Below, piece by piece: positions 26,671 through 34,297 of a DNA stretch of 64,000 bases. The notes below the pieces were generated by a model. That model did not search any database, was not told where the DNA came from, and saw only the letters and a list, made by a program, of their open reading frames with translations. Every line of letters starts with the position of its first letter. Within the stretch, counting starts at the first letter, position 1. This stretch comes from Psychroserpens mesophilus (lineage in GTDB: Bacteria > Bacteroidota > Bacteroidia > Flavobacteriales > Flavobacteriaceae), in assembly GCF_000826645.1 (NCBI RefSeq), contig NZ_JXJP01000013.1, positions 62,001 to 126,000 of the forward strand. The letters run 5' to 3'. The translations under genes and the position numbers were made by a program.

Positions 26671-27027
26671 TTAATTTTTAAGTTTAATTATTTTAACCTG
26701 ATTACCTTCAATAAACAAATATGCATAATCGAAAATACAGTTGCATTTTTGCTCACCAATTCTACAAGTATGGGTAATAATCGCAAAATTAAATCCAGCA
26801 CCATATAAAAAATCTAAACTTTTTACGACCTCTTGTTCTCCACCTAAAACCCTTTTAAGTATGTTTCGGTTATTATTTAGAAGTTGGTTTATTTCTTTTG
26901 TTGAGTCTCTCCGCTTTTGGGCTTTAATATTATTATACTTTATTTGGTTCTCACGGTTAGCAAAAACTTGATTGTTTCTTCGTTTGAAGAATGTCTCACC
27001 AGTTAATGGATCTTTAGCAGTGTTCAT
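26671..27027 (-). CDS. Small element-encoded protein, conserved hypothetical
   Basis: The 118-residue basic protein starts NTAKDPLTGETFFKRRNNQVFANRENQIKYNN (shown in part), with a pattern that recurs, as far as I remember, in small proteins of Bacteroidota mobile elements (DPxTGExFxxKRxNQxF). A hydrophobic C-terminal half with four Cys (ITHTCRIG, QKCNCIF) could bind metal or be structural. It is the first of a two-gene unit with the small membrane protein. Function unknown. Confidence 0.6.
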   Translation of the reverse strand: MNTAKDPLTGETFFKRRNNQVFANRENQIKYNNIKAQKRRDSTKEINQLLNNNRNILKRVLGGEQEVVKSLDFLYGAGFNFAIITHTCRIGEQKCNCIFDYAYLFIEGNQVKIIKLKN

Positions 27028-27091
27028 AAGCTTTTTTTTATAAAAATAGGAAGAAGAACATTCAATTCATAAGAAGATTTGCTAACTAAAT

Positions 27092-27115
27092 CTAAGTTAA
27101 TTTATATTAGCTTAG
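27092..27115. promoter_or_regulatory. Inverted repeat upstream of the two small element genes
   Basis: CTAAGTTAAT and ATTAGCTTAG are inverted repeats of ten bases with one mismatch and a four-base spacer, 65 bases upstream of the start at 27027. Possible operator for one of the element's HTH proteins; no direct support. Confidence 0.3.
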
Positions 27116-27186
27116 GTTATTCGACTTTCCATTTAAACAAGATTTAAAATAACATACATTTGGTTTATGTGAAATTGATAAAAAAT

Positions 27187-27238
27187 AACAATGGAAGCTG
27201 GAAAAGCCTTATATAAGGGGCTTCCAACTTCCATTGTT
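27187..27238 (-). terminator. Large hairpin after the primase-helicase gene
   Basis: AACAATGGAAG pairs exactly with CTTCCATTGTT and the stem continues as TGGAA..GCC with GGCTTCCA around a ten-base loop. It starts three bases after the primase stop codon on the minus strand. A weak T-rich stretch follows, so it is probably the terminator of the primase transcript. The length and near-perfect stem are unusual and could instead be a replication or packaging site. Confidence 0.55.
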
Positions 27239-27241
27239 AAA

Positions 27242-29329
27242 TTACTTAGTGTTTAAGGAAAACTGTTCAGTGCTATTATTAATTGGTTCAAGACTATATA
27301 TCATTTCCTTCCCCTGTTTAATTTTAAATAAGTTGTTGGGTGTTTTATTTTTTACAATTTGAATTTTAGTCTCGACAATCTCTTTCAATCTAGTCCTAAT
27401 AATTTTATCACTACAATCAAATTCACGACTTAACAAGGCTAGTAAATCACCACTACTTATTGGTTCATTTAAATTCTCTTCTAAGAATTTAATAACACTA
27501 TCAATTTCAGCTTTTAAATGACGAGAATGAATAACATCTTTAATCTGATCCGAATCAGCCAAAAATAATCCGTTTGATTTTTCACAATACATCAAATAAA
27601 TAGGTTCAAATCTTTTGGTGCTTCTAGCTTTCAAAAAGTTGAGTAAAATTAAATCCGTTGGCTTTCCATTCTTACCCTTTTCAAAACCCAACTGCATAAC
27701 AGTGCTAGATTTATTCATAAGTTCTGTTCCCAAATGTCCTCTTGCTTTATCTATACTGCCTGGGTTCTCGTGAATTAATCCAATAAAAGTGACGTCGTAC
27801 TTATTGATCGCTACATTCATTAAATCAATAAGTTGCATACTATCATCTGATCGGTTAAAATCTTTAATACAATCTGTAACAACATCTAGAATGATTATTA
27901 AATGTCCTTGAAATTTTTGACGAACATAATTTAAATAATCTGTTAGTGCCTTGAAACGGTCTTTTCTAGGGATTTCTAATAAAGATATGTAATCAAGTTG
28001 GCTAGGATTATCGCTTTTGGAGTAACCCGCTTTCTGAAGCATCTGTTGAATTGCATAGGGAAATTGATCCGTTAGATTTCTTTCTGTATCAACATAACAC
28101 ACAGTCGGTTTATTACTAATACTCGTTTTAAAGCCTAGATGATAATTTTCATATTCTTGATGCTTAATAAACACACTACAAAAAGTTTCAGCTAATCTGC
28201 TTTTATGTACACCTGCTTTACCTTGAATTATATTAATTGTTCTAGGGAAAATGATACTCTGCCCGTTTTGGGTTAATATTGGTTCTGTTTTAGCTATTTT
28301 TTCGGACTTACGGTCTGTTAGTGCCTTCTGTGTTTTTAGTAACAAAGGAAGATAACCGTGTAAATTTTCGTCTTTAGAATAATCTTCAATTTCTGACTTT
28401 TTATAATTAAATTCTAAACCAAGTTTAAGTAAATCTGATATATCTTTACCCGATTTTTCTTCCAATTCTTTGGGTAATATCAACCTCTTCAAACCATACT
28501 TTTGAGCTATTTTTTTTGATTGCTCTAAGCCTGTTTCGTCAATATCATAGCAAATGACAACATCTTTAAAACGGAACTTTAAATCACTAATTAATTCCTG
28601 CGTAGGAAGTGCAGTTTCACTATTCAAACTAATAGCAGAATAGTTTGTAGAAAAAAAAGACATTACATCTTTTTCTCCACCTGTGATAAAAACAACATCA
28701 CCTTCATCTGGCAACTGATCTAGTCCAAACACATATCCTTCAGGCTTAACACCTAACCAACTAAATTTATACTTTGGAGAAAAAGGTTGATAAATTTTAT
28801 AACAATCATTACTGATTTTATAAGAATATATTGGGTTGTCTTTCGTTGATTGAACCTTTGAAAATAACCCTTTCTTTAATTTTCTAGTGAAGAAATTAAC
28901 TGGAAACACGTCAAACTTAATTAATGCCTCTTTTTCAATATTGTAAGAATTCCAAAAATTAATATAATCAACACCCCATTCAAAATGACTAATTTCAAGT
29001 AAACTATGATTTGGGTTTTCATTAACTAGATTGAAATCTTGGCTTAATACTTTTAAAGCATCCTTGAAATTAACACCTTTTAGTTTCATAATTAAATCAA
29101 TTACATCACCATCATCTGATGTTGCAAAATCTTTATATCTCCATGTTCCATTATTACCCTTATAAATGTTAAAGGAAGGTGTTTTCTGCTTAACATCTAA
29201 AAATGGATTAGATATTAATTTCCCTTTCTTTAACATTGATGAGTTATGATAAGGTTTTAAATACCTGTTTAGTGCCTCGTAAGAATTTATTTTCGATAAA
29301 ACATCTTCTTTATTATTGTTGACTCCCAT
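27242..29329 (-). CDS. Primase-helicase of the element (TOPRIM plus RecA-like ATPase)
   Basis: The 695-residue protein has three parts. The N-terminal CHC2-like part (about 15-100) includes NGTWRYKDFATSDDGDVIDL. The TOPRIM domain has the acidic motifs ITGGEKDV (about 215-222) and VICYDIDETG (258-267). The RecA/RepA-like ATPase has Walker A IIQGKAGVHKS (about 367-377) and Walker B IIILDVVTD. A winged-helix-like C-terminal end follows. Such proteins start replication of P4-like satellites, plasmids and integrative elements. Small HTH genes lie immediately upstream in the same direction. Confidence 0.85.
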   Translation of the reverse strand: MGVNNNKEDVLSKINSYEALNRYLKPYHNSSMLKKGKLISNPFLDVKQKTPSFNIYKGNNGTWRYKDFATSDDGDVIDLIMKLKGVNFKDALKVLSQDFNLVNENPNHSLLEISHFEWGVDYINFWNSYNIEKEALIKFDVFPVNFFTRKLKKGLFSKVQSTKDNPIYSYKISNDCYKIYQPFSPKYKFSWLGVKPEGYVFGLDQLPDEGDVVFITGGEKDVMSFFSTNYSAISLNSETALPTQELISDLKFRFKDVVICYDIDETGLEQSKKIAQKYGLKRLILPKELEEKSGKDISDLLKLGLEFNYKKSEIEDYSKDENLHGYLPLLLKTQKALTDRKSEKIAKTEPILTQNGQSIIFPRTINIIQGKAGVHKSRLAETFCSVFIKHQEYENYHLGFKTSISNKPTVCYVDTERNLTDQFPYAIQQMLQKAGYSKSDNPSQLDYISLLEIPRKDRFKALTDYLNYVRQKFQGHLIIILDVVTDCIKDFNRSDDSMQLIDLMNVAINKYDVTFIGLIHENPGSIDKARGHLGTELMNKSSTVMQLGFEKGKNGKPTDLILLNFLKARSTKRFEPIYLMYCEKSNGLFLADSDQIKDVIHSRHLKAEIDSVIKFLEENLNEPISSGDLLALLSREFDCSDKIIRTRLKEIVETKIQIVKNKTPNNLFKIKQGKEMIYSLEPINNSTEQFSLNTK

Positions 29330-29331
29330 AG

Positions 29332-29547
29332 TTACAAAATTTTATGACGTTCTATTTCATCAAGTACTTCTTTCAACTTGTAGAATTTCTTGTTTCCAAA
29401 AAGGTAAGGTGTGAGTTTAAATTCACCTTGCTTTTTCCATTTCCAAAGGCTGACCTGCGAAATTGGGGGACTAAATAGCTTTCCTATTTCCTTTAAGCTG
29501 ATATATTCAGCTTCTGGGTTTATTAACCCTTCGTGTAACCACTTCAT
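29332..29547 (-). CDS. Small HTH (MerR/excisionase-like) protein
   Basis: The 71-residue protein has the helix-turn-helix pattern YISLKEIGKLF-SPPISQVSLWKWKKQG and a wing with YLFGNKKFYKLKEV, the same scheme as helix_turn_helix_17/excisionase DNA-binding proteins. It starts ten bases after the upstream HTH gene and ends two bases before the primase-helicase. Likely a DNA-binding regulator or replication accessory factor of the element. Confidence 0.75.
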   Translation of the reverse strand: MKWLHEGLINPEAEYISLKEIGKLFSPPISQVSLWKWKKQGEFKLTPYLFGNKKFYKLKEVLDEIERHKIL

Positions 29548-29557
29548 AACAAAAAAA

Positions 29558-29848
29558 TTAAATGGCTATAATTGCAGCTTCAACTTCGGCTCTCTTATAG
29601 TATACCTTATTGCCTATTCCGTACTTTTTTAGCTTCCCTTTAACTGTCCAATTATGAACAGTGGAGACGTCACATTTTAATATTTTGGCAACTTCATCAC
29701 GAGTAAGATTTTCGTCGGGAGTTTTTGGCTCAAATGAGTTTTTGAGTTCTTCTAATTGGTTTCTTATAATTGAAACCTCATTGGAAACTTTTGCAACAGC
29801 ACTTGGCAAATTGTCAAAAGTTATTGAGTTTGAATTTTGGTTTTTCAT
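29558..29848 (-). CDS. Excisionase-type HTH protein
   Basis: The 96-residue protein has an N-terminal coiled helix (VSNEVSIIRNQLEELKNSF) and a C-terminal helix_turn_helix_17 domain: LTRDEVAKILKCDVSTVHNWTVKGKL, then KKYGIGNKVYYKRAEVEAAI. It matches the Xis-type proteins that accompany tyrosine integrases in Bacteroidota elements. It would bend DNA at the att sites and favour excision, or act as an AlpA-like activator. A cluster of GTAC motifs lies just upstream. Confidence 0.8.
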   Translation of the reverse strand: MKNQNSNSITFDNLPSAVAKVSNEVSIIRNQLEELKNSFEPKTPDENLTRDEVAKILKCDVSTVHNWTVKGKLKKYGIGNKVYYKRAEVEAAIIAI

Positions 29849-29889
29849 TTGCTTAAAATTTATTTGAAAGCAATATCCATTTAATTCAT

Positions 29890-29925
29890 CGGTACTCTCT
29901 CGCGGTACCGTACTGTTTCAGTACT
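29890..29925. promoter_or_regulatory. Cluster of four GTAC palindromes upstream of the excisionase gene
   Basis: GTAC occurs at 29892, 29905, 29910 and 29921, including the palindromes CGGTACCG and CAGTACTG (extended TCAGTACTGA). The cluster is 42-77 bases upstream of the excisionase start and adjoins the end of the 294-aa gene. Candidate operator for an element regulator or for control of excision. Confidence 0.4.
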
Positions 29926-29928
29926 GAT

Positions 29929-30813
29929 TTATTTATATTTATTCATACGCATTGTAAAACTATCTATAATTGAAATACCTTCACTCTCACAGTAATCGAT
30001 TATACTTTGCAATTTCTTTCTGTCTGAAAATATATTTTTGTCATTTTTATTTGAACCATGAATAGATTCTGATATATAGGGTCTAAAGTTTTCATTCCCA
30101 AGCTCTTTTGAAATTGCAGCATAACTAGCGAGATCCCCAACTTGATACCTATTTATAAGACGGTCCATTTCTCCATTAGCAAAAAGTAATCCAACCTGAA
30201 ACCATAACATTTTAGTCTTGTCTCTTTTTTTTGACTTATTGTTTTTTTCTTGATCTGAATTTTCGTCTAGGCTTTTAAAACTATCATCTAACCATTGAAA
30301 ATAATCGAATAGTAATTGAGCATACGCCTCAGACGGTGTTTTTGTTATATCTTGATATTTGTCATTGGGGGATTGGATAAAATCATACCCATCATCGTTT
30401 CCTCCTAAAATCACATTCTTAAAATAATATTGAATGTTTAACAAGTCGTCTAACTCAAATAATACATTCCATTCTTTAGATATTATTTTCTGTGATTGAG
30501 GTATAGGAGCAGATAAAATATTGATGCATTCCTGCTTTTCTATTTCTAACAATTCACCCTTTATTTGAGAGCGATTATAAGATTCTTTAAAATTGACTTT
30601 TAACTTATCCAACCGAAGTTTTATAATTTCGTGAAATATTTCCTTTTGCTTTTTCTTTATTTGATCGACATCTTCATCACTAAAATCATCCCAAGAAACT
30701 AATTCGGGTTTATCTTCTTTATCTTCTTTTTTCTCTTTCCCCTTATAAATGAATTTAGCATATTGAAGAGTCACGTCTCCATCATACCATTCCTTAAACG
30801 TTAGTTTTTTCAT
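29929..30813 (-). CDS. Element protein of unknown function next to the integrase
   Basis: The 294-residue protein is strongly charged, without signal or membrane segment. It begins KKLTFKEWYDGDVTLQYAKF and has a Lys/Asp-rich stretch at about 205-220 (NNKSKKRDKTKMLW) and, after it, FQVGLLFANGEMDRLI. I recognise no domain. It begins three bases after the integrase gene ends, so the two are co-transcribed. From memory, proteins of this style often follow integrases in flavobacterial elements. Confidence 0.6.
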   Translation of the reverse strand: MKKLTFKEWYDGDVTLQYAKFIYKGKEKKEDKEDKPELVSWDDFSDEDVDQIKKKQKEIFHEIIKLRLDKLKVNFKESYNRSQIKGELLEIEKQECINILSAPIPQSQKIISKEWNVLFELDDLLNIQYYFKNVILGGNDDGYDFIQSPNDKYQDITKTPSEAYAQLLFDYFQWLDDSFKSLDENSDQEKNNKSKKRDKTKMLWFQVGLLFANGEMDRLINRYQVGDLASYAAISKELGNENFRPYISESIHGSNKNDKNIFSDRKKLQSIIDYCESEGISIIDSFTMRMNKYK

Positions 30814-30816
30814 AAT

Positions 30817-32040
30817 TTATTCATTTTTTAAATTCTTAAATGCAGTTGCAAGTTGTTTGGACATTGATGTTTGTGTCTTACCTACATATAAAAGAAATGA
30901 AGACTCTGTTTTATGTCCTGTTTGTGACATAATAAGTTCGTTTGGAAGTTTTCCAAAATAATTACTGGCATAAGTTTTCCTTCCAACTTTAGACGAGATT
31001 AACTGCCATTTAGGAAACTTCCCAACTTCTCTTATTTTAGTTTCTTTGTTTTTAAGTGCTCCATCAACCAGACTAGTAAGACCTCCTTCTTTACAAAGAA
31101 CTTTGACGTATTTATTGAATTTAGCAGCACTAATTTTTCTTGGGAAATTACCTCCATTTTTGTCTAGTAAATTTGAAAGCTTTGGAGTAACGAAAACAGA
31201 CATTTTCGTCCCTGTCTTGATTTGTGTAAATTCAATAAACGAATCTTCACCATCAAAACGAATTTGATCTTTAGTAAACTGCATAAAATCAGACACTCGC
31301 TGAGCCGTTTCGCAACAGACAATTAGCCAATCTCTTACATTATTTAAATACTCGAACTCATATTCCTTTTTACATACATTACTATATTCAGTTTCTGTCA
31401 AGAAAATTATTGGAATTTTTTCATTCTTAGACTTAATACTATCTAATTGAAAATGAGTTTCAATCCCATTTTTCCGTGCATGAAGACAAATAGTCTTAAT
31501 GTATCTCACTTTTCTTGCAAAGGTATTTTGAGCTAAATTGTGTTGGTTACAAAACTCTTTAAACTCCTTTATAAAAAGCAAATTAACATCTTTTATGAAA
31601 AATTCTGTCTTTTTGTACAATTCAAACTTTTCAATAAATAATTTATTAGTATTAATTTTGGTGAAAGTTTCGGGTTTAATTATATCCTTTCTGCTTAAAG
31701 CATAATAATCAAAATAATCAACAAGTTTTGTAGGAATATCACCTTGCTTCATTGAAGGGTTTATAAAATCTTTTAGCCAGCTTGAATCAATTACAGAATT
31801 ATTAACGCTTTTATTATAGTGATTTAGTAATTCAGATTTAAATTGTGTTAAGTCTGAATTTAGTTTCTTAAACCCCTCATCTTTTAAATTCTTTGGTCGT
31901 TCTTTAGAGGAACTCCAATCTGATGGATTAATAACAAATTTTGTTTTTGATTTAGCATCTATTGCTCGTCCATCTCTAAATCTAACATAAATACCTGCTG
32001 GACTTTTTTTACTTTGTATATAAAACTTTATTGTCGCCAT
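30817..32040 (-). CDS. Tyrosine recombinase (integrase) of the element
   Basis: I choose the ATG at 32040 (407 residues, MATIKFYIQSKKSPAG). A longer frame to 32079 would translate the repeat TTTAGTCCACA region and is unlikely. The arm-binding N-terminal domain, SAM-like domain and catalytic domain are in the usual order. Visible catalytic residues are Arg248 (ETAQRVSDF), Lys275, Arg354 in VGRKTYAS (Lys takes the usual His place), His376 (SQTGHKT) and Tyr385 (FLLYVG). It catalyses integration and excision between the 15-bp att repeats. It reads inward from the right end. Confidence 0.92.
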   Translation of the reverse strand: MATIKFYIQSKKSPAGIYVRFRDGRAIDAKSKTKFVINPSDWSSSKERPKNLKDEGFKKLNSDLTQFKSELLNHYNKSVNNSVIDSSWLKDFINPSMKQGDIPTKLVDYFDYYALSRKDIIKPETFTKINTNKLFIEKFELYKKTEFFIKDVNLLFIKEFKEFCNQHNLAQNTFARKVRYIKTICLHARKNGIETHFQLDSIKSKNEKIPIIFLTETEYSNVCKKEYEFEYLNNVRDWLIVCCETAQRVSDFMQFTKDQIRFDGEDSFIEFTQIKTGTKMSVFVTPKLSNLLDKNGGNFPRKISAAKFNKYVKVLCKEGGLTSLVDGALKNKETKIREVGKFPKWQLISSKVGRKTYASNYFGKLPNELIMSQTGHKTESSFLLYVGKTQTSMSKQLATAFKNLKNE

Positions 32041-32056
32041 AATACAAATGTAATAT

Positions 32057-32078
32057 TTTAGTCCACATTTAGTCCACA
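32057..32078 (+). repeat. Tandem 11-bp repeat, candidate integrase arm site (right)
   Basis: TTTAGTCCACA is repeated twice without a spacer, immediately upstream of the integrase gene, and matches 12882-12903 at 21 of 22 positions in the same orientation. The location suggests both arm binding and autoregulation of the integrase. Confidence 0.55.
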
Positions 32079-32216
32079 ATTATTGCATTTATTTCAATAC
32101 ACTTCAAGCCGTTTAAATAGTGTTTTAAAATATAAAAAATTGATTTTAAGCGATTTAAAATATAATAAACTTAATAATTAGTGAATTACAAATTAACTGT
32201 ATTTAATAAAAAACAG

Positions 32217-32231
32217 TCCCTTCCTCTCTGC
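32217..32231 (+). repeat. attR, 15-bp direct repeat
   Basis: TCCCTTCCTCTCTGC repeats the end of tRNA-Ser exactly. The bases after it (AAAAGGAAA) lead straight into an intrinsic terminator, as expected for the displaced native 3' flank of the tRNA gene. Confidence 0.85.
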
Positions 32232-32238
32232 AAAAGGA

Positions 32239-32270
32239 AACCTGCAACAAATGTTGCAGGTTTTTTTATT
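32239..32270 (+). terminator. Displaced native terminator of tRNA-Ser
   Basis: AACCTGCAAC pairs with GTTGCAGGTT around a four-base loop, then seven T. It begins eight bases after attR and would have followed the tRNA directly before the element inserted. Confidence 0.85.
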
Positions 32271-32508
32271 CAATTAAATTATTGAACCAAAGGTTCTTAA
32301 TGATTTCTTTGAATGAAAAAATCTACACACCTTTTTTGGTGTGTTAGGTTTCTATGCTTGCTCAAGATTATCTAATTGGGATGGCCGAAGTCAATCCTCA
32401 ACTTAGCGAAGCTAATCCTGAATGTACTAACGATTACTTCAAAAAAATTTAACGTTCTCTTCCTAAAAAACAGAATTAAAAACAAAAGTTTTATTCTATC
32501 TTTAGCTC
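32271..32508. other. Intergenic stretch between attR and umuC
   Basis: No confident gene. It holds a small palindrome GAACCAAAGGTTC (32284-32296), a hairpin ACACACC / GGTGTGT (32325-32344) and a 32-codon frame at 32354-32452 (MLAQDYLIGMAEVNPQLSE start) without an RBS. TATCTTTA at 32497-32504, five bases before umuC, fits a -7 element loosely. Confidence 0.5.
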
Positions 32509-33777
32509 ATGTTCGCACTCGTCGATTGTAATAATTTTTATGCTTCATGTGAACGCGTTTTTCAGCCACAATTCAACAACAAACCTGTTGCCATTTTATC
32601 AAATAATGATGGTTGTGTGATTTCTCGTAGCGATGAAGCCAAAGCTTTGGGTTTACCAATGGGAGCACCTGCATTTAAATATGAAGGGTTTTTCAAAGCG
32701 CATAATATCCGTGTGTTTTCATCAAACTATCCTCTTTATGGCGACATGAGTAATCGTGTGATGTCTATTTTAGAACAATTTACACCAGGTGTAGAAGTCT
32801 ACAGCATTGATGAAGCTTTTTTACAATTTAAAGGATTTGAGGATTATGATTTTAATGCTTATGGCCTTCAGATACGACAACGTGTTTTAAAATGGACAGG
32901 CGTTCCAACATGTGTTGGTATTGCTCCAACTAAAGCTTTGTCTAAAGTTGCTAATAAAATTGCCAGAAAATATCCGAAACAAACCAATGGTGTTTATGTG
33001 ATAGATTCTGAAGACAAACGCGTAAAAGCATTGAAATGGACAAAAATCGAATCGGTTTGGGGTATAGGTCGTGGCTTGCAGAAACGATTAAAATCAAGAC
33101 ACTGTATCAATGCTTATGATTTTACACAACTTAGCGATGAATGGATAAGAACGAATATGGCTGTTGTAGGTCTGCGCTTGAAAAAAGAATTATTGGGCAT
33201 TTCAACATTAGCGTTAGAAGAACCTATTCTACAAAAAAAAGCTATTGCTACAACACCTAGTTTTGAATACACCTATACTGATCTTGATAATTTAAAAGAA
33301 CGCATCTCTACATTTGCGACCAGTTGCTCCGAAAAATTACGCAAGCAACATTCTTGTTGTAATATGATTTATGTATTTATCAAAAATAATAAGCACAATA
33401 GAACAGGGGAAAGATATCAGTCTATGAGTACTATTGTAAATCTGCCTTATGCTACAGACTCCAGCTTAATTATTAGTAAATATGCTACTGAAGCTTTAAA
33501 AGATATTTTTAAAAAAGGCTTACATTACAAAAAAGCAGGTGTTATATTAATGGGATTAGTACCAAAAAACGAGCGACAACTCAACTTATTTACAATTGAA
33601 AACCCGAAACATAAACCTCTCATGAAAACTATCGATCGTATCAATAAAAAATACGAATCACATAAAATAAAATTAGGTAATCAAGATTTGAAACGTACTT
33701 GGAAAATGCGACAAGAACGTTTTTCTTCAAAATACACGACCAATATTAACGAAATACTTACTGTAAAATGTCATTAA
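32509..33777 (+). CDS. umuC: Y-family DNA polymerase V catalytic subunit
   Basis: The 422-residue protein opens with the Y-family motif FALVDCNNFYASCERVF, with its catalytic Asp. It has the second acidic motif VYSIDEAFLQF, the helix-hairpin-helix part (VWGIGRGLQKRLK) and the little-finger domain after about 245. The DUF4113-like C-terminal tail (MKTIDRINKKY, WKMRQERFSSKYTT) is typical of UmuC. It performs error-prone translesion synthesis with UmuD'. umuD overlaps by ten bases, in the order umuC-umuD. It is immediately outside the element and is chromosomal. Confidence 0.93.
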   Translation: MFALVDCNNFYASCERVFQPQFNNKPVAILSNNDGCVISRSDEAKALGLPMGAPAFKYEGFFKAHNIRVFSSNYPLYGDMSNRVMSILEQFTPGVEVYSIDEAFLQFKGFEDYDFNAYGLQIRQRVLKWTGVPTCVGIAPTKALSKVANKIARKYPKQTNGVYVIDSEDKRVKALKWTKIESVWGIGRGLQKRLKSRHCINAYDFTQLSDEWIRTNMAVVGLRLKKELLGISTLALEEPILQKKAIATTPSFEYTYTDLDNLKERISTFATSCSEKLRKQHSCCNMIYVFIKNNKHNRTGERYQSMSTIVNLPYATDSSLIISKYATEALKDIFKKGLHYKKAGVILMGLVPKNERQLNLFTIENPKHKPLMKTIDRINKKYESHKIKLGNQDLKRTWKMRQERFSSKYTTNINEILTVKCH

Positions 33778-34217
33778 AATTCTTAACTCCAAAAAACGCA
33801 CTTGAGTTTTATACTCCAGATGAGACACAATCTCTAGAAATTGTTTTAGCTCAAACAGGTATTTCGGCTGGTTTCCCTTCTCCTGCCGACGATTTTAAAG
33901 AATATAAAATTAGTCTTGACAAAACGTTAGTAAGAAATAAAGAGGCCACATTTTATGCCAGAGTGAGCGGACAATCAATGATTGGAGCTGGATTGGATGA
34001 TGGTGATTTACTGGTTGTTGACAAAAGCTTAGAACCTGTTCACAATAAAATTGCAGTGTGTTTTATTGACGGTGAATTTACCGTAAAGCGTTTAAAAGTC
34101 ACTTCAGAAGGTGTATATCTTCAACCTGAAAACCCAGTTTATGATTCTATTTTAGTTACAGAAAGCAGTGATTTTCAAATCTGGGGAATTGTAACACACG
34201 TAATTAAGAAGCTTTAA
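33768..34217 (+). CDS. umuD: Autoproteolytic subunit of DNA polymerase V
   Basis: The 149-residue S24-family protein has a self-cleavage site, GISAGFPSPA (Ala34-Gly35). It has the catalytic Ser70 in SGQSMIGAG and Lys107 in GEFTVKRLK. After cleavage the UmuD' dimer joins UmuC. No DNA-binding domain precedes the peptidase, so it is UmuD and not LexA. The start codon lies inside the 3' end of umuC, so the two are translationally coupled. Confidence 0.92.
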   Translation: MSLKFLTPKNALEFYTPDETQSLEIVLAQTGISAGFPSPADDFKEYKISLDKTLVRNKEATFYARVSGQSMIGAGLDDGDLLVVDKSLEPVHNKIAVCFIDGEFTVKRLKVTSEGVYLQPENPVYDSILVTESSDFQIWGIVTHVIKKL

Positions 34218-34297
34218 ACCAAAATTAATTTGTTCTTTTTTCAAATTTTATATCTAACAATAGTATATTGTCTATTTAATAGAATTCTACATCAATT

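Larger units (their letters stand above)
12812..32231. mobile_element. 19.4-kb integrative element in tRNA-Ser, carrying a type I R-M cargo
   Basis: The element is bounded by 15-bp direct repeats of the tRNA end, with a tyrosine integrase just inside the right end. All its genes lie on the minus strand. From right to left they are integrase, unknown 294-aa protein, excisionase-type HTH, second HTH, TOPRIM primase with a RecA-like ATPase, two small proteins, the hsd/DUF262 operon and a TPR protein. No relaxase, coupling protein or phage structural gene is visible. Integrase, HTH/AlpA-like and primase-helicase followed by defence cargo is the layout of P4-like and PICI-like phage satellites. 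The satellite reading is an inference; a defective or mobilisable integrative element is possible. Confidence 0.85.

Noticed and set aside
32041-32079. Integrase start at 32079 with 13 extra residues
   Set aside because: The extra codons are the tandem TTTAGTCCACA repeats; MATIKFYIQ at 32040 is a typical integrase start.
12812-32231. Conjugative element or full prophage
   Set aside because: No relaxase, coupling protein, tail, capsid, portal or terminase gene is seen in any frame.
32354-32452. 32-codon plus-strand frame near attR
   Set aside because: No recognisable domain or RBS and too short; may be a gene remnant, but not supported.
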